Shown here one piece after another: positions 26,668 through 34,627 of a DNA stretch of 64,000 nucleotides (its first letter is position 1; each line of letters starts with the position of its first letter). This DNA is from Streptococcus hillyeri. Its GTDB lineage: Bacteria > Bacillota > Bacilli > Lactobacillales > Streptococcaceae. The DNA is taken from assembly GCF_003686955.1 (NCBI RefSeq), contig NZ_RCVM01000011.1, positions 1 to 64,000 on the forward strand, given 5' to 3'. Under the pieces are notes generated by a model that was given only the letters and a program-made list of their open reading frames with translations, was not told the origin of the DNA and made no database searches. A program made the position numbers and the translations under genes.

Positions 26668-26854
26668 ACAACTTCTTCAACGTGCCAAGGAGGCGGACAA
26701 ACTGCTTGACACCATAACCGACCAACTCGCCCACCTACAAAGCGAAACATTAGAAACAAGCCTAGCACAACCATTTGAAACGGTTAGCCGTTTTATATGG
26801 GGTGTCATCAAGTATTTAGAAAGAGAAATTGAGAAAACACATGACAACACCTAA
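26648..26854 (+). CDS. island hypothetical protein (68 aa)
   Basis: 68 residues, predicted mostly coiled coil (KKAELKQLLQRAKEADKLLD). No known domain. It overlaps its upstream neighbour by 20 nt and the next gene by 14 nt, marking a tightly packed operon. No membrane segment. Confidence 0.7.
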   Translation: MKKAELKQLLQRAKEADKLLDTITDQLAHLQSETLETSLAQPFETVSRFIWGVIKYLEREIEKTHDNT

Positions 26855-27320
26855 AACTAACCCAACTTATCAAGAGTTTAAGAAATGGATAGACGAACGC
26901 GAGGCACTCGCTAGCGCCATGCAAGAAGTTAAAAATCCCGATGTTTTAGACGGCTTGCTAGAAAGCAACGCCCTTGCCTGGTATGACATTAAAACCATGC
27001 TAGAAGATTTTACCCTACACTACCAACCAAACGGCAAGCCCAAGCATAAAAAACGCAAGAACAAGGTAGGCAAGCGCCCCGACATGGTTTCTGTTTTAGT
27101 CAATCTGTTTAAAATTGATGAACTACTAGGAACGTTTGAAAGTCTTCAAGAAGATATCAAACCCAAATATCGCGAGGTTTACGGCAATGCTTGGATAGAG
27201 CTGGAAGAACTCACAGGCTCGCTAATTAGCCACTGTATGAACGTTATTACCCCTAGAGAAAGCCGACAAATTGACAAAATCCAAGAAAAAGAGGCAGAAA
27301 GCGAGGGAGACAATGGCTAA
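26841..27320 (+). CDS. island hypothetical protein (159 aa)
   Basis: 159 residues from MTTPKTNPT (ATG 26841; the TTG at 26829 has no better site). A basic patch KPKHKKRKNKVGKRP near the middle could touch nucleic acid; the rest is helical. I do not recognise the family. It overlaps the genes on both sides. Confidence 0.68.
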   Translation: MTTPKTNPTYQEFKKWIDEREALASAMQEVKNPDVLDGLLESNALAWYDIKTMLEDFTLHYQPNGKPKHKKRKNKVGKRPDMVSVLVNLFKIDELLGTFESLQEDIKPKYREVYGNAWIELEELTGSLISHCMNVITPRESRQIDKIQEKEAESEGDNG

Positions 27321-27720
27321 AACACCTTTTACACAAGAAATTTTATTACAAGTTTACAATGAAAACGGACTTATTTCTTTTGACTTGCTAATGGAAAAGC
27401 TGAACGGTTGGCGATTATCAGACATTAAAGAGCGACTTAATCAATGGCGTTTTAGAAATGTGATTAATTACACCGTTCAAGATGGCGAAATAACCGACTT
27501 TCAGCTTTTGAAAAACAAAGTTGAAAGCTCGCAAGAAGTAAGTGAGGGGCGCAAGTTAAAGCTAGAAGCGTATTTTAAGCAAGTTCTAGCTACCGCAGAA
27601 ATCATCAGCAAAACCACCGCAAGCGACACCAACAGATTAAAGGCTATTCAGCTTCAACAACAAGCTATCAACGAAATACCAGACAAGTATTTCAAAGAAT
27701 TTCATGAACTATACGCCTAG
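27313..27720 (+). CDS. island hypothetical protein (135 aa)
   Basis: 135 residues from MAKTPFTQ (ATG 27313 inside the end of the previous gene, with GAGGGAGA upstream). The N-terminal 60 residues (ILLQVYNENGLISFDLLMEKLNGWRLSDIKERLNQWRFRNV) have the spacing of a winged-helix DNA-binding domain, but this is a guess. The C-terminal half is helical and polar. Last gene of the first cluster. Confidence 0.65.
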   Translation: MAKTPFTQEILLQVYNENGLISFDLLMEKLNGWRLSDIKERLNQWRFRNVINYTVQDGEITDFQLLKNKVESSQEVSEGRKLKLEAYFKQVLATAEIISKTTASDTNRLKAIQLQQQAINEIPDKYFKEFHELYA

Positions 27721-27848
27721 AGTACCTTAAATTATTAAATTTAGGGGGGAAAATCAGCGTTTTAAATTGATTTTAATATAAATCATCACCTAATACCTAA
27801 AACGGCGTATAAAGGATTTTAGAGGGCAAAAACAAAAGGAGGCTAAGA

Positions 27849-28112
27849 ATGACCGTCGCACTACTCGGAGAGCAAGCAAGCGTAGAGCTAGTAAAAGGCA
27901 CGCTAGACATTGCTAGAGAAATGGCACGCGCAGAGGTTGAAAAACAATTAAGAAAACCCCTACGGCAACAAGAACTACTAAAAGAATATCGGTTTGATAT
28001 CCGTTACCTAAAATACCTAAAAGCCAACGGACTAAAGTCACGCAGGCAAGGGAAATCAGTGTATTATGACGTTCGAGACGTTGACGCCATTCTTGAAAAA
28101 CTTAAAGAATAG
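27849..28112 (+). CDS. HTH protein, excisionase-like
   Basis: 87 residues. The C-terminal half (RFDIRYLKYLKANGLKSRRQGKSVYYDVRDVDAILEKLK) has the pattern of MerR/excisionase-type winged HTH proteins: helix, helix, then a basic wing and YY/DVD. Such proteins act as recombination directionality factors or regulators; excisionase is plausible but unproven. AAAGGAGGC precedes the ATG. Stands alone between two gaps. Confidence 0.65.
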   Translation: MTVALLGEQASVELVKGTLDIAREMARAEVEKQLRKPLRQQELLKEYRFDIRYLKYLKANGLKSRRQGKSVYYDVRDVDAILEKLKE

Positions 28113-28541
28113 CAACAAAAAAAGGCTTATAGAACCGACCAAAGTTTAAAGCCTTTCAGTAAATATGATTAAGCAAAAGCACACTTTAGAAAAAAACTAA
28201 GGGCTTTTACTATTGCTTAAATCATATCACACCTAAGCAATAGAGACAAGATATAAATGATTTTAGGTTAGGTTATCGCCATAGATAGCTAAACTATCTA
28301 AACCACTAGAATTAACTACACACTTGATAAGCTATTTATTTTAGCACAAATTTACACGACCATAGCAAAAAAAGCTAGTAAATTTAGGGCGGTTATCCGC
28401 TGAGGGATAGCTTAAGCAAGCAAACGGATATAGTAAAAATCTCGTATAGAAAAACCTAAAAAGGCAACTCTTTAAATCACGGATAAGCACGCGCACCAGC
28501 GCAGGCAATTACACAGGGAATAAAAAATAGAAAGGAAAGGC
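28113..28541. other. 429-bp gene-free stretch with hairpins
   Basis: Holds a likely terminator (AAAGGCTT/AAGCCTTT, about 28121-28160) and a long imperfect hairpin (about 28163-28220, ATTAAGCAA pairing with TTGCTTAAAT). The segment 28131-28175 resembles 26238-26285 (shared GAACCGACCAA and ATATGATTAAG). No ORF that I can support. Confidence 0.5.
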
Positions 28542-28772
28542 ATGACAGAAATAAAATTACAATCAAAGCAATGGACTGACGAAGAACTAGAGCAGAGACT
28601 GGAAGAAATCAGACTAACACGACCTGAACTATTTCAGTTTATCAGTGATTTTATCGAACAAGTTTTAACACTTGAAGACATAGAGAAATTTTTAGAATTA
28701 AGTGACAAAGAAAAACGCCAATATATCAAGAATCATTTAGCAAAGAGAGGTGTAACATGCCGAACGAACTGA
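28542..28772 (+). CDS. island hypothetical protein (76 aa)
   Basis: 76 residues, strongly charged and helical (KQWTDEELEQRLEEIR; LSDKEKRQYIKNHLAKRG). No recognised domain. GAAAGGAAAGGC precedes ATG. Overlaps the next gene by 16 nt. First gene of the replication cluster. Confidence 0.7.
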   Translation: MTEIKLQSKQWTDEELEQRLEEIRLTRPELFQFISDFIEQVLTLEDIEKFLELSDKEKRQYIKNHLAKRGVTCRTN

Positions 28773-28951
28773 ACTTAACACCAACACAAAGTATTATTTT
28801 AATCATCGTATGCTTGGTTATTCTCGTTTTATTATGGCACTATGACAAGCCTAGCGATGTTTCAGACACAAAGCCGACAGAAACACCAAAGGACTACGTA
28901 AAAGAGCGCTACGGGGCTTATATATGGCTTTCTAATAAACATTACAACTAA
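28757..28951 (+). CDS. island single-pass membrane protein (64 aa)
   Basis: 64 residues with one strong membrane helix (about 12-27: SIILIIVCLVILVLLW) and a polar cytoplasmic or exterior tail rich in Thr/Pro/Lys. No known family. AGAGAGGTGTAAC lies before the ATG, inside the previous gene. Confidence 0.7.
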   Translation: MPNELNLTPTQSIILIIVCLVILVLLWHYDKPSDVSDTKPTETPKDYVKERYGAYIWLSNKHYN

Positions 28952-28964
28952 GGAGGGTTATTTT

Positions 28965-29303
28965 ATGGAACTCCATGGAAATTATAAGCGCGTGCTTGAC
29001 CTTTTAAGAATTGGAAGTGATAATGCCATGACATGTAAAGAGATATCTAGGTTATTGAATTTAACTCCCCGAACTGTTCGGGAATGTATTAGAAATTTAA
29101 TTTTAAAATACAAAATCCCTATCATTGCTAAAAGAAAGGGTAACAATCGAGGTTATTTCATTCCTAGCAATGATAGTGAACTATTGCAAGGTATTATAAC
29201 CCTAGAAAGTCAATTAACGGAGGAAGAAAAACGCCTGTCCATTTTGAATGAAATAGACTTACAAGCTTTTCTGAACAAATATAGAGGGTCTAAAAATGTA
29301 TGA
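28965..29303 (+). CDS. winged helix-turn-helix protein
   Basis: 112 residues. Residues about 8-65 form an HTH_11-like domain (MTCKEISRLLNLTPRTVRECIRNLILKYKIPIIAKRKGNNRGYFI) with a clear wing; the tail is coiled-coil. Likely a DNA-binding regulator of the replication cluster. AAGGAGGG precedes ATG, and the 3' end overlaps the next gene by 8 nt. Confidence 0.75.
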   Translation: MELHGNYKRVLDLLRIGSDNAMTCKEISRLLNLTPRTVRECIRNLILKYKIPIIAKRKGNNRGYFIPSNDSELLQGIITLESQLTEEEKRLSILNEIDLQAFLNKYRGSKNV

Positions 29304-29850
29304 AATACTAGAAATCACAATCCATAAAAATCATTTAGCGCGCATTTCATTTCTTTCTGACAATCCTAGCAAGTGCTACTACAAAGATAATCATTTTAAA
29401 CTGGTTTATTTCAAACCTATACACGTTTTTTTAACTCCTTTTTCTCACAGTGGGATAAATTTAGCTATCAGAGAGAAAGAAAGTAATGTTAAGGGGTGGG
29501 AGCTTGTTAGAATGAACGCGATTAACTTAGCAGATAATAAACTGATTGCTTTTCTCGAGGGGTTAGAACTCCAAGCACTAGCAAAACAAAAACAAGGGCG
29601 ACCACTAACCCTTAATGACTGGTTGCTTGAAAAAGTCTGCTACGGGATTGATACAGAGGAGGACACAACTGCTTTTATTAAACTGCTTTATTTCAATGGT
29701 TACGACCCCTCGAACATTATAGAACTATTTGCAAAATTAGTGACAAGGACGGATTTAGCTTTACACTTTATCAATGAACTAAACAAAATCACAAAGGAGG
29801 GCGAAAGTGACACAACAACTATTAAGGAACGTCACACCGCTTGCGCGTGA
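29296..29850 (+). CDS. island protein upstream of primase (184 aa)
   Basis: 184 residues, no recognised domain. It lies directly before, and overlaps by 44 nt, the primase-helicase gene, where many satellites have a replication partner or primase subunit. The C-terminal region is helical (DDT...FIKLLYFNGYDPSNIIELFAKLV). A function in initiation is inferred from position only. Confidence 0.65.
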   Translation: MYEILEITIHKNHLARISFLSDNPSKCYYKDNHFKLVYFKPIHVFLTPFSHSGINLAIREKESNVKGWELVRMNAINLADNKLIAFLEGLELQALAKQKQGRPLTLNDWLLEKVCYGIDTEEDTTAFIKLLYFNGYDPSNIIELFAKLVTRTDLALHFINELNKITKEGESDTTTIKERHTACA

Positions 29851-31333
29851 GTTTAAGCAATCCTTCAAATTAAGCACTTTTAAAAATTGGCAAGAGAGAG
29901 TTAGAAGCTTTGTTGACAATAAACAATCTGAGCGATTAACACAACTTATCAAGGAAGGGTTAGAGGAAAAACAAGCACAAGCTGAACTTAAAAAACCTAT
30001 ACCACCTTTAACCGTTGCCCACTATATGGCGGAATTATTAACTATTTGCCGTATAGATAGCGACGAGGGAACAAAACCAGTCTATTACTACAATCCCGAC
30101 CAAGGAATATATACCAATGATAGGGAATTTTTAAAAGATTTTGTGAGCGTTATAGAACCACGTCACAACGAGAAAAGGGCTAGTGATTGTATTTACCACT
30201 TAACCCGTAAAGCGCCACACAGAACACCCGAAGCCGACCCTTTTCTAGTAATTGTCGGCAATGGCATTTACAACCGTAAAACAAAGCAGTTAGAACCCTA
30301 CACACCGTTAAAGGTATTCACACATAAAATAGCAACCAATTACAACCCAAACGCCAAAAGCCCTAAAATTAAAGGTTGGGAGTTTGATAGCTGGTTACTT
30401 GACTTATTTAACAACGATAAAGACTTATATACCCTTGCTTTACAACTTCTTGCAGCAGTCGTCAGAGGCGAAAGCCTCGCTAAAATGTTTTGGTTTGTCG
30501 GAGAGGGAGGCACAGGTAAAGGAACACTTCAAGAGCTCTTTATTAATCTTATCGGGCGTCAGAATATCGCTAGTATCAAAATAACCGACCTAGACGCAAA
30601 TAACCGCTTCACACTAGCCCAAGCAGTAGGGAAACAAGCTATCATTGGGGACGACGTACAAGCTGGGGCGATTATCCGAGATACTTCAAAGTTGTTTAGT
30701 TTGGTTGGTGGTGATACCGTAACAGTAGAAAAGAAAGGTAAAGACGCTTATAGCACATTTATAAAAACGGTTGTCATTCAATCTACAAACGCTTTACCTA
30801 GAATAAAAGGCGATTATCACGCTATTAGGCGCAGAATGGTTATTCTACCATTTACAAAACGCTTTAAGCAAAAACCTAACCGAGCTATTAAAACCGACTA
30901 TATCACGCGCAGAAACGTCCTAGAATATATTTTAAAGCGCGTGATAGACCTTAATTTTTCAGACTTCATAGAACCCAAAGCCTCGCTTAAGTTATTAGAT
31001 GAATATCAAGAAACTATTGACCCTATTCTTGCTTTTAGTCAAGACTTATTTCAAGGTATTCATTCCACTTTTATCCCTAATGATTGGGTATGGTGGAATT
31101 TTCAAGGCTATACGGAACACTATAACCACCAACACGACTTTAATAGCCAAAGCTTTCACGGCTCTTTTACAAGATACTTGCCCGATGGTTGGGTAAAACT
31201 AAACTACCCTGTTACCTTGAGAGTAGGCGCAAATCTACCAGCAGGCTTTTACCCTAAAGAAGACCAGCCAAGCTATTTGCCACACTATGAACCACCAAAG
31301 AAAAAGAATCAACGAGGCTATAAAAAATTATAA
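29807..31333 (+). CDS. replication initiator: phage/plasmid primase-helicase (P4/D5 type)
   Basis: 508 residues. Starts at GTG 29807 with AAAGGAGG upstream. The middle holds a superfamily 3 helicase: Walker A VGEGGTGKGT (231-240), Walker B AIIGDD, and motif C in VIQSTNALPRI. The N-terminal region resembles the D5-N/primase-associated part; the C-terminal ~100 residues may bind the origin. It should melt and unwind DNA at the iteron array that begins right after its stop, giving autonomous replication after excision. Confidence 0.9.
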   Translation: MTQQLLRNVTPLAREFKQSFKLSTFKNWQERVRSFVDNKQSERLTQLIKEGLEEKQAQAELKKPIPPLTVAHYMAELLTICRIDSDEGTKPVYYYNPDQGIYTNDREFLKDFVSVIEPRHNEKRASDCIYHLTRKAPHRTPEADPFLVIVGNGIYNRKTKQLEPYTPLKVFTHKIATNYNPNAKSPKIKGWEFDSWLLDLFNNDKDLYTLALQLLAAVVRGESLAKMFWFVGEGGTGKGTLQELFINLIGRQNIASIKITDLDANNRFTLAQAVGKQAIIGDDVQAGAIIRDTSKLFSLVGGDTVTVEKKGKDAYSTFIKTVVIQSTNALPRIKGDYHAIRRRMVILPFTKRFKQKPNRAIKTDYITRRNVLEYILKRVIDLNFSDFIEPKASLKLLDEYQETIDPILAFSQDLFQGIHSTFIPNDWVWWNFQGYTEHYNHQHDFNSQSFHGSFTRYLPDGWVKLNYPVTLRVGANLPAGFYPKEDQPSYLPHYEPPKKKNQRGYKKL

Positions 31334-31640
31334 TTTTCTACTACTCCTACTACGCTTTCTACTACGACATTAGGGAATAAGTGTAGTAGATTAAATCCCA
31401 CCACTTCACTACTCTACCTTATTCTACTACACCTACTACACTTAAATATATAAAGAATAATAAAAGAAAATAAGTAAAAGGTATAGTATATATATTTATA
31501 AAAAAATCAACGAGTTGCAAGAAAGTGTAGTAGGTGTAGTAGAATTGTGAAACTCCTTGCGCCCCAAGGGTTTTCGTTACTACTCTTATTTTTCTTAAGT
31601 GAAGTAAGGTGAAGTAGAGAGTAGTAGAATTAACCACAAA
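31334..31640. other. candidate replication origin with iterons
   Basis: At least ten copies of CTACTAC or GTAGTAG-like units in two clusters flank an A+T-rich core (about 31444-31510). A perfect 23-bp inverted repeat (31421-31443 and 31523-31545) encloses the core. Layout and position after the primase-helicase gene match SaPI-type origins. A minus-strand ORF overlapping this DNA is not believable as a gene. Confidence 0.8.
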
Positions 31641-31649
31641 GGAGGCGAC

Positions 31650-31850
31650 TTGATAAACCATCAAACCAATATAGACCATTTTAGAATACGCAGTTACGGC
31701 AAGTATAAAGGGCTTACCGAAGCGGAGGCGAAACGTAAGCAATGGGTAGAGAACGACCGCAAACGAGAGGAAAGGCTACTTAGTTTAGAAAATTGCTCTG
31801 AAAATCAGCCACCCTCAGAGCGCGTGAATACGATAGATAAGGAGGTATAG
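31650..31850 (+). CDS. island hypothetical protein (66 aa)
   Basis: 66 residues starting at TTG 31650 behind AAAGGAGGCGAC. Very polar, basic N-terminus (YGKYKGLTEAEAKRKQW), no domain recognised. Its stop precedes the ATC start suggested for the recombinase by 3 nt. Confidence 0.55.
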   Translation: MINHQTNIDHFRIRSYGKYKGLTEAEAKRKQWVENDRKREERLLSLENCSENQPPSERVNTIDKEV

Positions 31851-31853
31851 CTT

Positions 31854-32396
31854 ATCAATTTAGTTGAACCATTAAGGGATAAAGACGATATCCAAGCCAT
31901 GAAAGACTATTTAAGGGCATGGAGTGAACGCAACTACATGATTTTCCTTGTTGGCATTAACACAGGTTATCGCATAAGCGACATTTTAAAACTCAGAGTT
32001 AAGGACGTGCAAGGCTGGCATATCCGAGTTAAAGAACAAAAAACAGGCAAGACTAAAAGTATTAAAATGACTAGAAAACTCAAGAATGAGTTAAGGGAAT
32101 ATATCAAAGATAAGCCACTTCATCATTATCTATTTCAAAGCCGTAACGGAATAAATAAACCGCTAGACCGCAGAACAGTCTACTGGATATTGAAAACGGC
32201 TGGGGAAGATTTAGGAATAGCCAACATAGGCACGCACACCATGAGGAAAACTTTTGGTTATTGGTATTATAAGAAATACAAGAACGTTGCCGATTTAATG
32301 ACAATCTTTAATCATTCTAGCCCAGCCATCACTCTTATTTACATAGGTGTAAGGCAAGATGATTTAGATAGTAAGATGAGTAATTTTGATATTTAA
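31854..32396 (+). CDS. second tyrosine recombinase, minimal catalytic domain
   Basis: 180 residues if translation begins at ATC 31854 (AAGGAGG lies 8 nt upstream), or 165 from ATG 31899. The longer form begins (M)NLVEPLRDKDDI, which I recall as the usual start of this small phage recombinase family. In longer-form numbering the catalytic set is complete: Arg40 (TGYR), Lys near 67, His128 and Arg131 (HTMR), His154 and Tyr163. It has no arm- or core-binding domain, so it is distinct from the island integrase. It may resolve multimers formed by island replication. Confidence 0.8.
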   Translation: MNLVEPLRDKDDIQAMKDYLRAWSERNYMIFLVGINTGYRISDILKLRVKDVQGWHIRVKEQKTGKTKSIKMTRKLKNELREYIKDKPLHHYLFQSRNGINKPLDRRTVYWILKTAGEDLGIANIGTHTMRKTFGYWYYKKYKNVADLMTIFNHSSPAITLIYIGVRQDDLDSKMSNFDI

Positions 32397-33185
32397 AAGC
32401 CATTTTAGATATTTAATTAGACATATTGAAGCAAACGCTAGAAAGTTTATTAGAAATCGTGTAACCCCTTGATATCGTTAGAGTTAGAGGGTGAAACATA
32501 ATTAGACAGAATATAAGATATGACTAATTAAGTGAACGCCATTTTATTGATTTTTACAATCATTTCAGCAAAGAATAAACTCAAGTCCTTGTAACTATGT
32601 TATAAGGGCTTTGGTTGTTGTTAGCAGATTATAGACAATAGGGGGGTGACAACCTAGCACATACACGCGCCGAACTTCACGCCGTCATTCTACAAATTTT
32701 TTCGCGCAACAAAAAGGAATTTTAAAGTTATAGAGTAACTACCCCACCTAAAAAAAATCGCTTCAAAATAGCGACATGGAAACCGGTGGTAAGGGGTAAC
32801 TAGACAAAAATGTAATTTTATTTTTCAAGGGGTGGGGGTACTTCTTTAAAAAAATCATTTAAAAATGTTTTCAACTATACTTTATTTTCTACAATCCCCC
32901 CGATTTAATTAAACGCCTACCTAGGTATAATAACGGTGTCAATCCCTTTGCGTATCTCTCCCCCAAAAATAACTAAAATTGATACAAGAAAATAGCAATT
33001 TTTCCTAAACCTTACCAAGCTAAAAAGCTCCCCCCATTCCTTTGAAAACTAAGCCTATACGCGGGAACCGGTGAAGGGAACTTTTTCCAAGTCGAGCATA
33101 TCTAGATAAAAAGGGGGTAAAAACTTGTTGATAATTTTCAAACTTGAATAATGCTTATGTTATAATAAACTAACGGAGGCAGGAC
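32397..33185. other. 789-bp gene-free region with G-runs; possible packaging site
   Basis: No supportable ORF. G-rich tracts occur at 32641, 32796, 32831 and 33109, with C-runs on the same strand at about 32897, 32960 and 33032. Two copies of GGAA-ACCGGTG-AGGG type lie at 32778-32800 and 33063-33081. A TATAAT sits near 32928. Gene-free DNA between the replication part and the right-end cargo could hold a cos-like site borrowed from a helper phage. Confidence 0.35.
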
Positions 33186-33854
33186 ATGACCTATAATCAA
33201 AACTATTTAGATGATATACTGGTAAGAATGGCTTACCATTCTAGCGGTATCGAGGGCAATACAATCACTTTACCCGAGACCGTTAGTATTATATTAGAGA
33301 ACACACTACCAACAAATCGCAAAAGTATCCGTGAATTTTATGAAATTGAAAATCACAAACAGGCTTTTAATTATCTACTTGATTTACTGGCAGAGGATAA
33401 ACCCTTTAATTTGGGGCAAATCCAAGATATGCACACGCTTTTACTTGACCGACTACAACACGACCGAGGACAATTCAAAAAGCAACAAAACGCCATTATA
33501 GGAGCAGAGTTCAAGACCGCAAGCCCCGAAGAAACCCCGTTACTCATGAGGCAATGGGCGGACAATACCGCTTATAGGCTTGACATAGCCCTTACTGAAA
33601 AGGATATATTAGACGTTTTGGCTGATACTCATATTCAGCTGGAACGCATTCACCCTTTTTCAGATGGTAATGGGCGCACAGGACGGCTTGCGCTTATGTA
33701 TCTTGCCATGAAGTACCTAAAAAGCCCCGTGATTATCTCTAAAGACTACAGGGCGGAATATATGGAACATTTAGCAAACCAAGACACCAAGAAACTTTCT
33801 GAAATGCTACAACAGTCTTTAAATTATGAACGAGAGCGCGTGACGCAATTCTAA
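33186..33854 (+). CDS. Fic-domain AMP-transferase (class II, self-inhibited)
   Basis: 222 residues. Complete Fic motif HPFSDGNGRTGR at 156-167, with the catalytic His156 and the phosphate-binding Asn/Gly/Arg. The N-terminal inhibitory helix motif SSGIEGN (S19, E23) is of the kind that puts a Glu in the ATP pocket. The protein should transfer AMP to hydroxyl groups of target proteins when the inhibition is relieved. It is the last gene before attR, a cargo position. TGTTATAAT and CGGAGGCAGG precede ATG. No separate antitoxin gene is seen, as expected for class II. Confidence 0.9.
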   Translation: MTYNQNYLDDILVRMAYHSSGIEGNTITLPETVSIILENTLPTNRKSIREFYEIENHKQAFNYLLDLLAEDKPFNLGQIQDMHTLLLDRLQHDRGQFKKQQNAIIGAEFKTASPEETPLLMRQWADNTAYRLDIALTEKDILDVLADTHIQLERIHPFSDGNGRTGRLALMYLAMKYLKSPVIISKDYRAEYMEHLANQDTKKLSEMLQQSLNYERERVTQF

Positions 33855-33909
33855 TCAACAATCTAAAATTACTGTTTATGCAATATTTTTATAATTATTC
33901 CATTGGTTT

Positions 33910-33935
33910 TTATTTTCTAAACTAGGCGGGTAAGC
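33910..33935 (-). repeat. dispersed island repeat, inverted copy 3
   Basis: Reverse complement of the 27-bp repeat with one base missing, near the right end. Confidence 0.8.
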
Positions 33936-34068
33936 TATTCTAGTGTAACGTTTTTGGTAACGACTGATGAAAGGTCATGAAAAACGTTGATTTAGTTTAA
34001 TGTTTTAATTTCTATTATAATAGTGCGCTTGTATTATATAGATTAATGATGATAATTTATAAAATATT

Positions 34069-34094
34069 AAATACGGTCTCAAAGACGCAAACGC
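34069..34094 (+). repeat. right attachment site (attR)
   Basis: Same 26 bp as 22986-23011. The next bases (34095-34103) continue the original rpmE2 frame to Ala-Lys-stop. Confidence 0.92.
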
Positions 34095-34113
34095 TGCGAA
34101 ATAAGATTAGTAG

Positions 34114-34142
34114 CCTTTCCGATTGGGAAAGGTTTTTCTTTT
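34114..34142 (+). terminator. original rpmE2 terminator
   Basis: CCTTTCC/GGGAAAGG stem and T-rich run, now separated from rpmE2 by the island. Confidence 0.85.
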
Positions 34143-34151
34143 GCTTTTTAT

Positions 34152-34180
34152 TTGACAACGTTTTCATTTAGTAGTAAAAT
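34152..34180 (+). promoter_or_regulatory. promoter of the ABC-F leader
   Basis: Perfect TTGACA (34152-34157), 17-bp spacer, TAAAAT (34175-34180). Confidence 0.8.
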
Positions 34181-34211
34181 GATGTCATCAAACTATCGGA
34201 GGAACGGAGCC

Positions 34212-34223
34212 ATGATCAACTAA
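34212..34223 (+). CDS. three-codon leader ORF (Met-Ile-Asn-stop)
   Basis: ATGATCAACTAA behind a strong GGAGGAACGGAGCC site, about 25 nt into the predicted transcript. Too short to make a functional protein; its likely role is to position a ribosome in the leader of the ABC-F gene. Confidence 0.6.
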   Translation: MIN

Positions 34224-34404
34224 GAACATGTTATTGATAAACCTTATCAAGATGTGTTTTTAGTGTGCTCTTTTTCTATTTTCTTTTAGGATGTTACCCG
34301 ATAGATGCTTCGTTTTAGAAACGATTTCTTTGTTGTTTTTTTAGTTGTCACAAGCTACGCAGCAAGGCGTTCTAGGATACTATTGGTATTACTGAAAGTG
34401 AACA

Positions 34405-34436
34405 CACTCTCAACTTGGTAAGGTTGGGAGTTTTTG
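34405..34436 (+). terminator. leader terminator/attenuator before the ABC-F operon
   Basis: CTCTCAAC/GTTGGGAG stem followed by five T residues, about 220 nt after the predicted start and 40 nt before the first gene. Confidence 0.75.
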
Positions 34437-34474
34437 TCGTCCTCCCACAAGTGACGATTAGAAAGGAAAACCAC

Positions 34475-34627
34475 ATGACAACAACCACTACTACTCACAA
34501 TACCATTCTTAATCAAATCAAAGAAAAGCAAACAGCTCACAAACATGATTTCCACAGCAATAAGTCTCTACATCATGCAACGAAGGCTCAAAGAGCAGGT
34601 GGCTATCACAATCGTGGCAATCGTTAA
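34475..34627 (+). CDS. small basic protein before the ABC-F gene
   Basis: 50 residues from ATG 34475 (GAAAGGAAAACCAC upstream). Thr-rich start, then His/Lys/Arg/Asn-rich (HKHDFHSNKSLHHATKAQR). It ends 18 nt before the ABC-F start and shares its leader, so it is co-transcribed. I do not recognise a function; it may be a structural part of the leader control rather than an enzyme. Confidence 0.6.
   Translation: MTTTTTTHNTILNQIKEKQTAHKHDFHSNKSLHHATKAQRAGGYHNRGNR

Larger units (their letters stand above)
22986..34094. mobile_element. 11.1-kb satellite island (PICI-like) in rpmE2
   Basis: Bounded by 26-bp direct repeats. Left to right: integrase (minus), type I toxin locus, repressor (minus), Cro-like regulator and small genes (plus), primase-helicase, iteron-like origin, small recombinase, gene-free G-rich region, Fic protein. 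Divergent regulators next to the integrase and a primase-helicase followed by an origin are the plan of Gram-positive phage-inducible chromosomal islands. No capsid, tail, terminase or conjugation gene was recognised, so it would depend on a helper for transfer. Confidence 0.85.

Noticed and set aside
31419..31742. 107-aa minus-strand ORF over the island origin
   Set aside because: It runs through the iteron array and A+T-rich core, has low-complexity sequence and no ribosome site.
32640..32725. Possible terminase or HNH fragment (NLAHTRAELHAVI frame)
   Set aside because: Closed by stops on both sides within about 30 codons and no family match that I can defend.
22986..34094. Conjugative or mobilizable element
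   Set aside because: No relaxase, coupling protein or type IV secretion gene seen.
34355..34555. 66-aa minus-strand ORF in the ABC-F leader
   Set aside because: Antisense to the leader terminator; no ribosome site or family.
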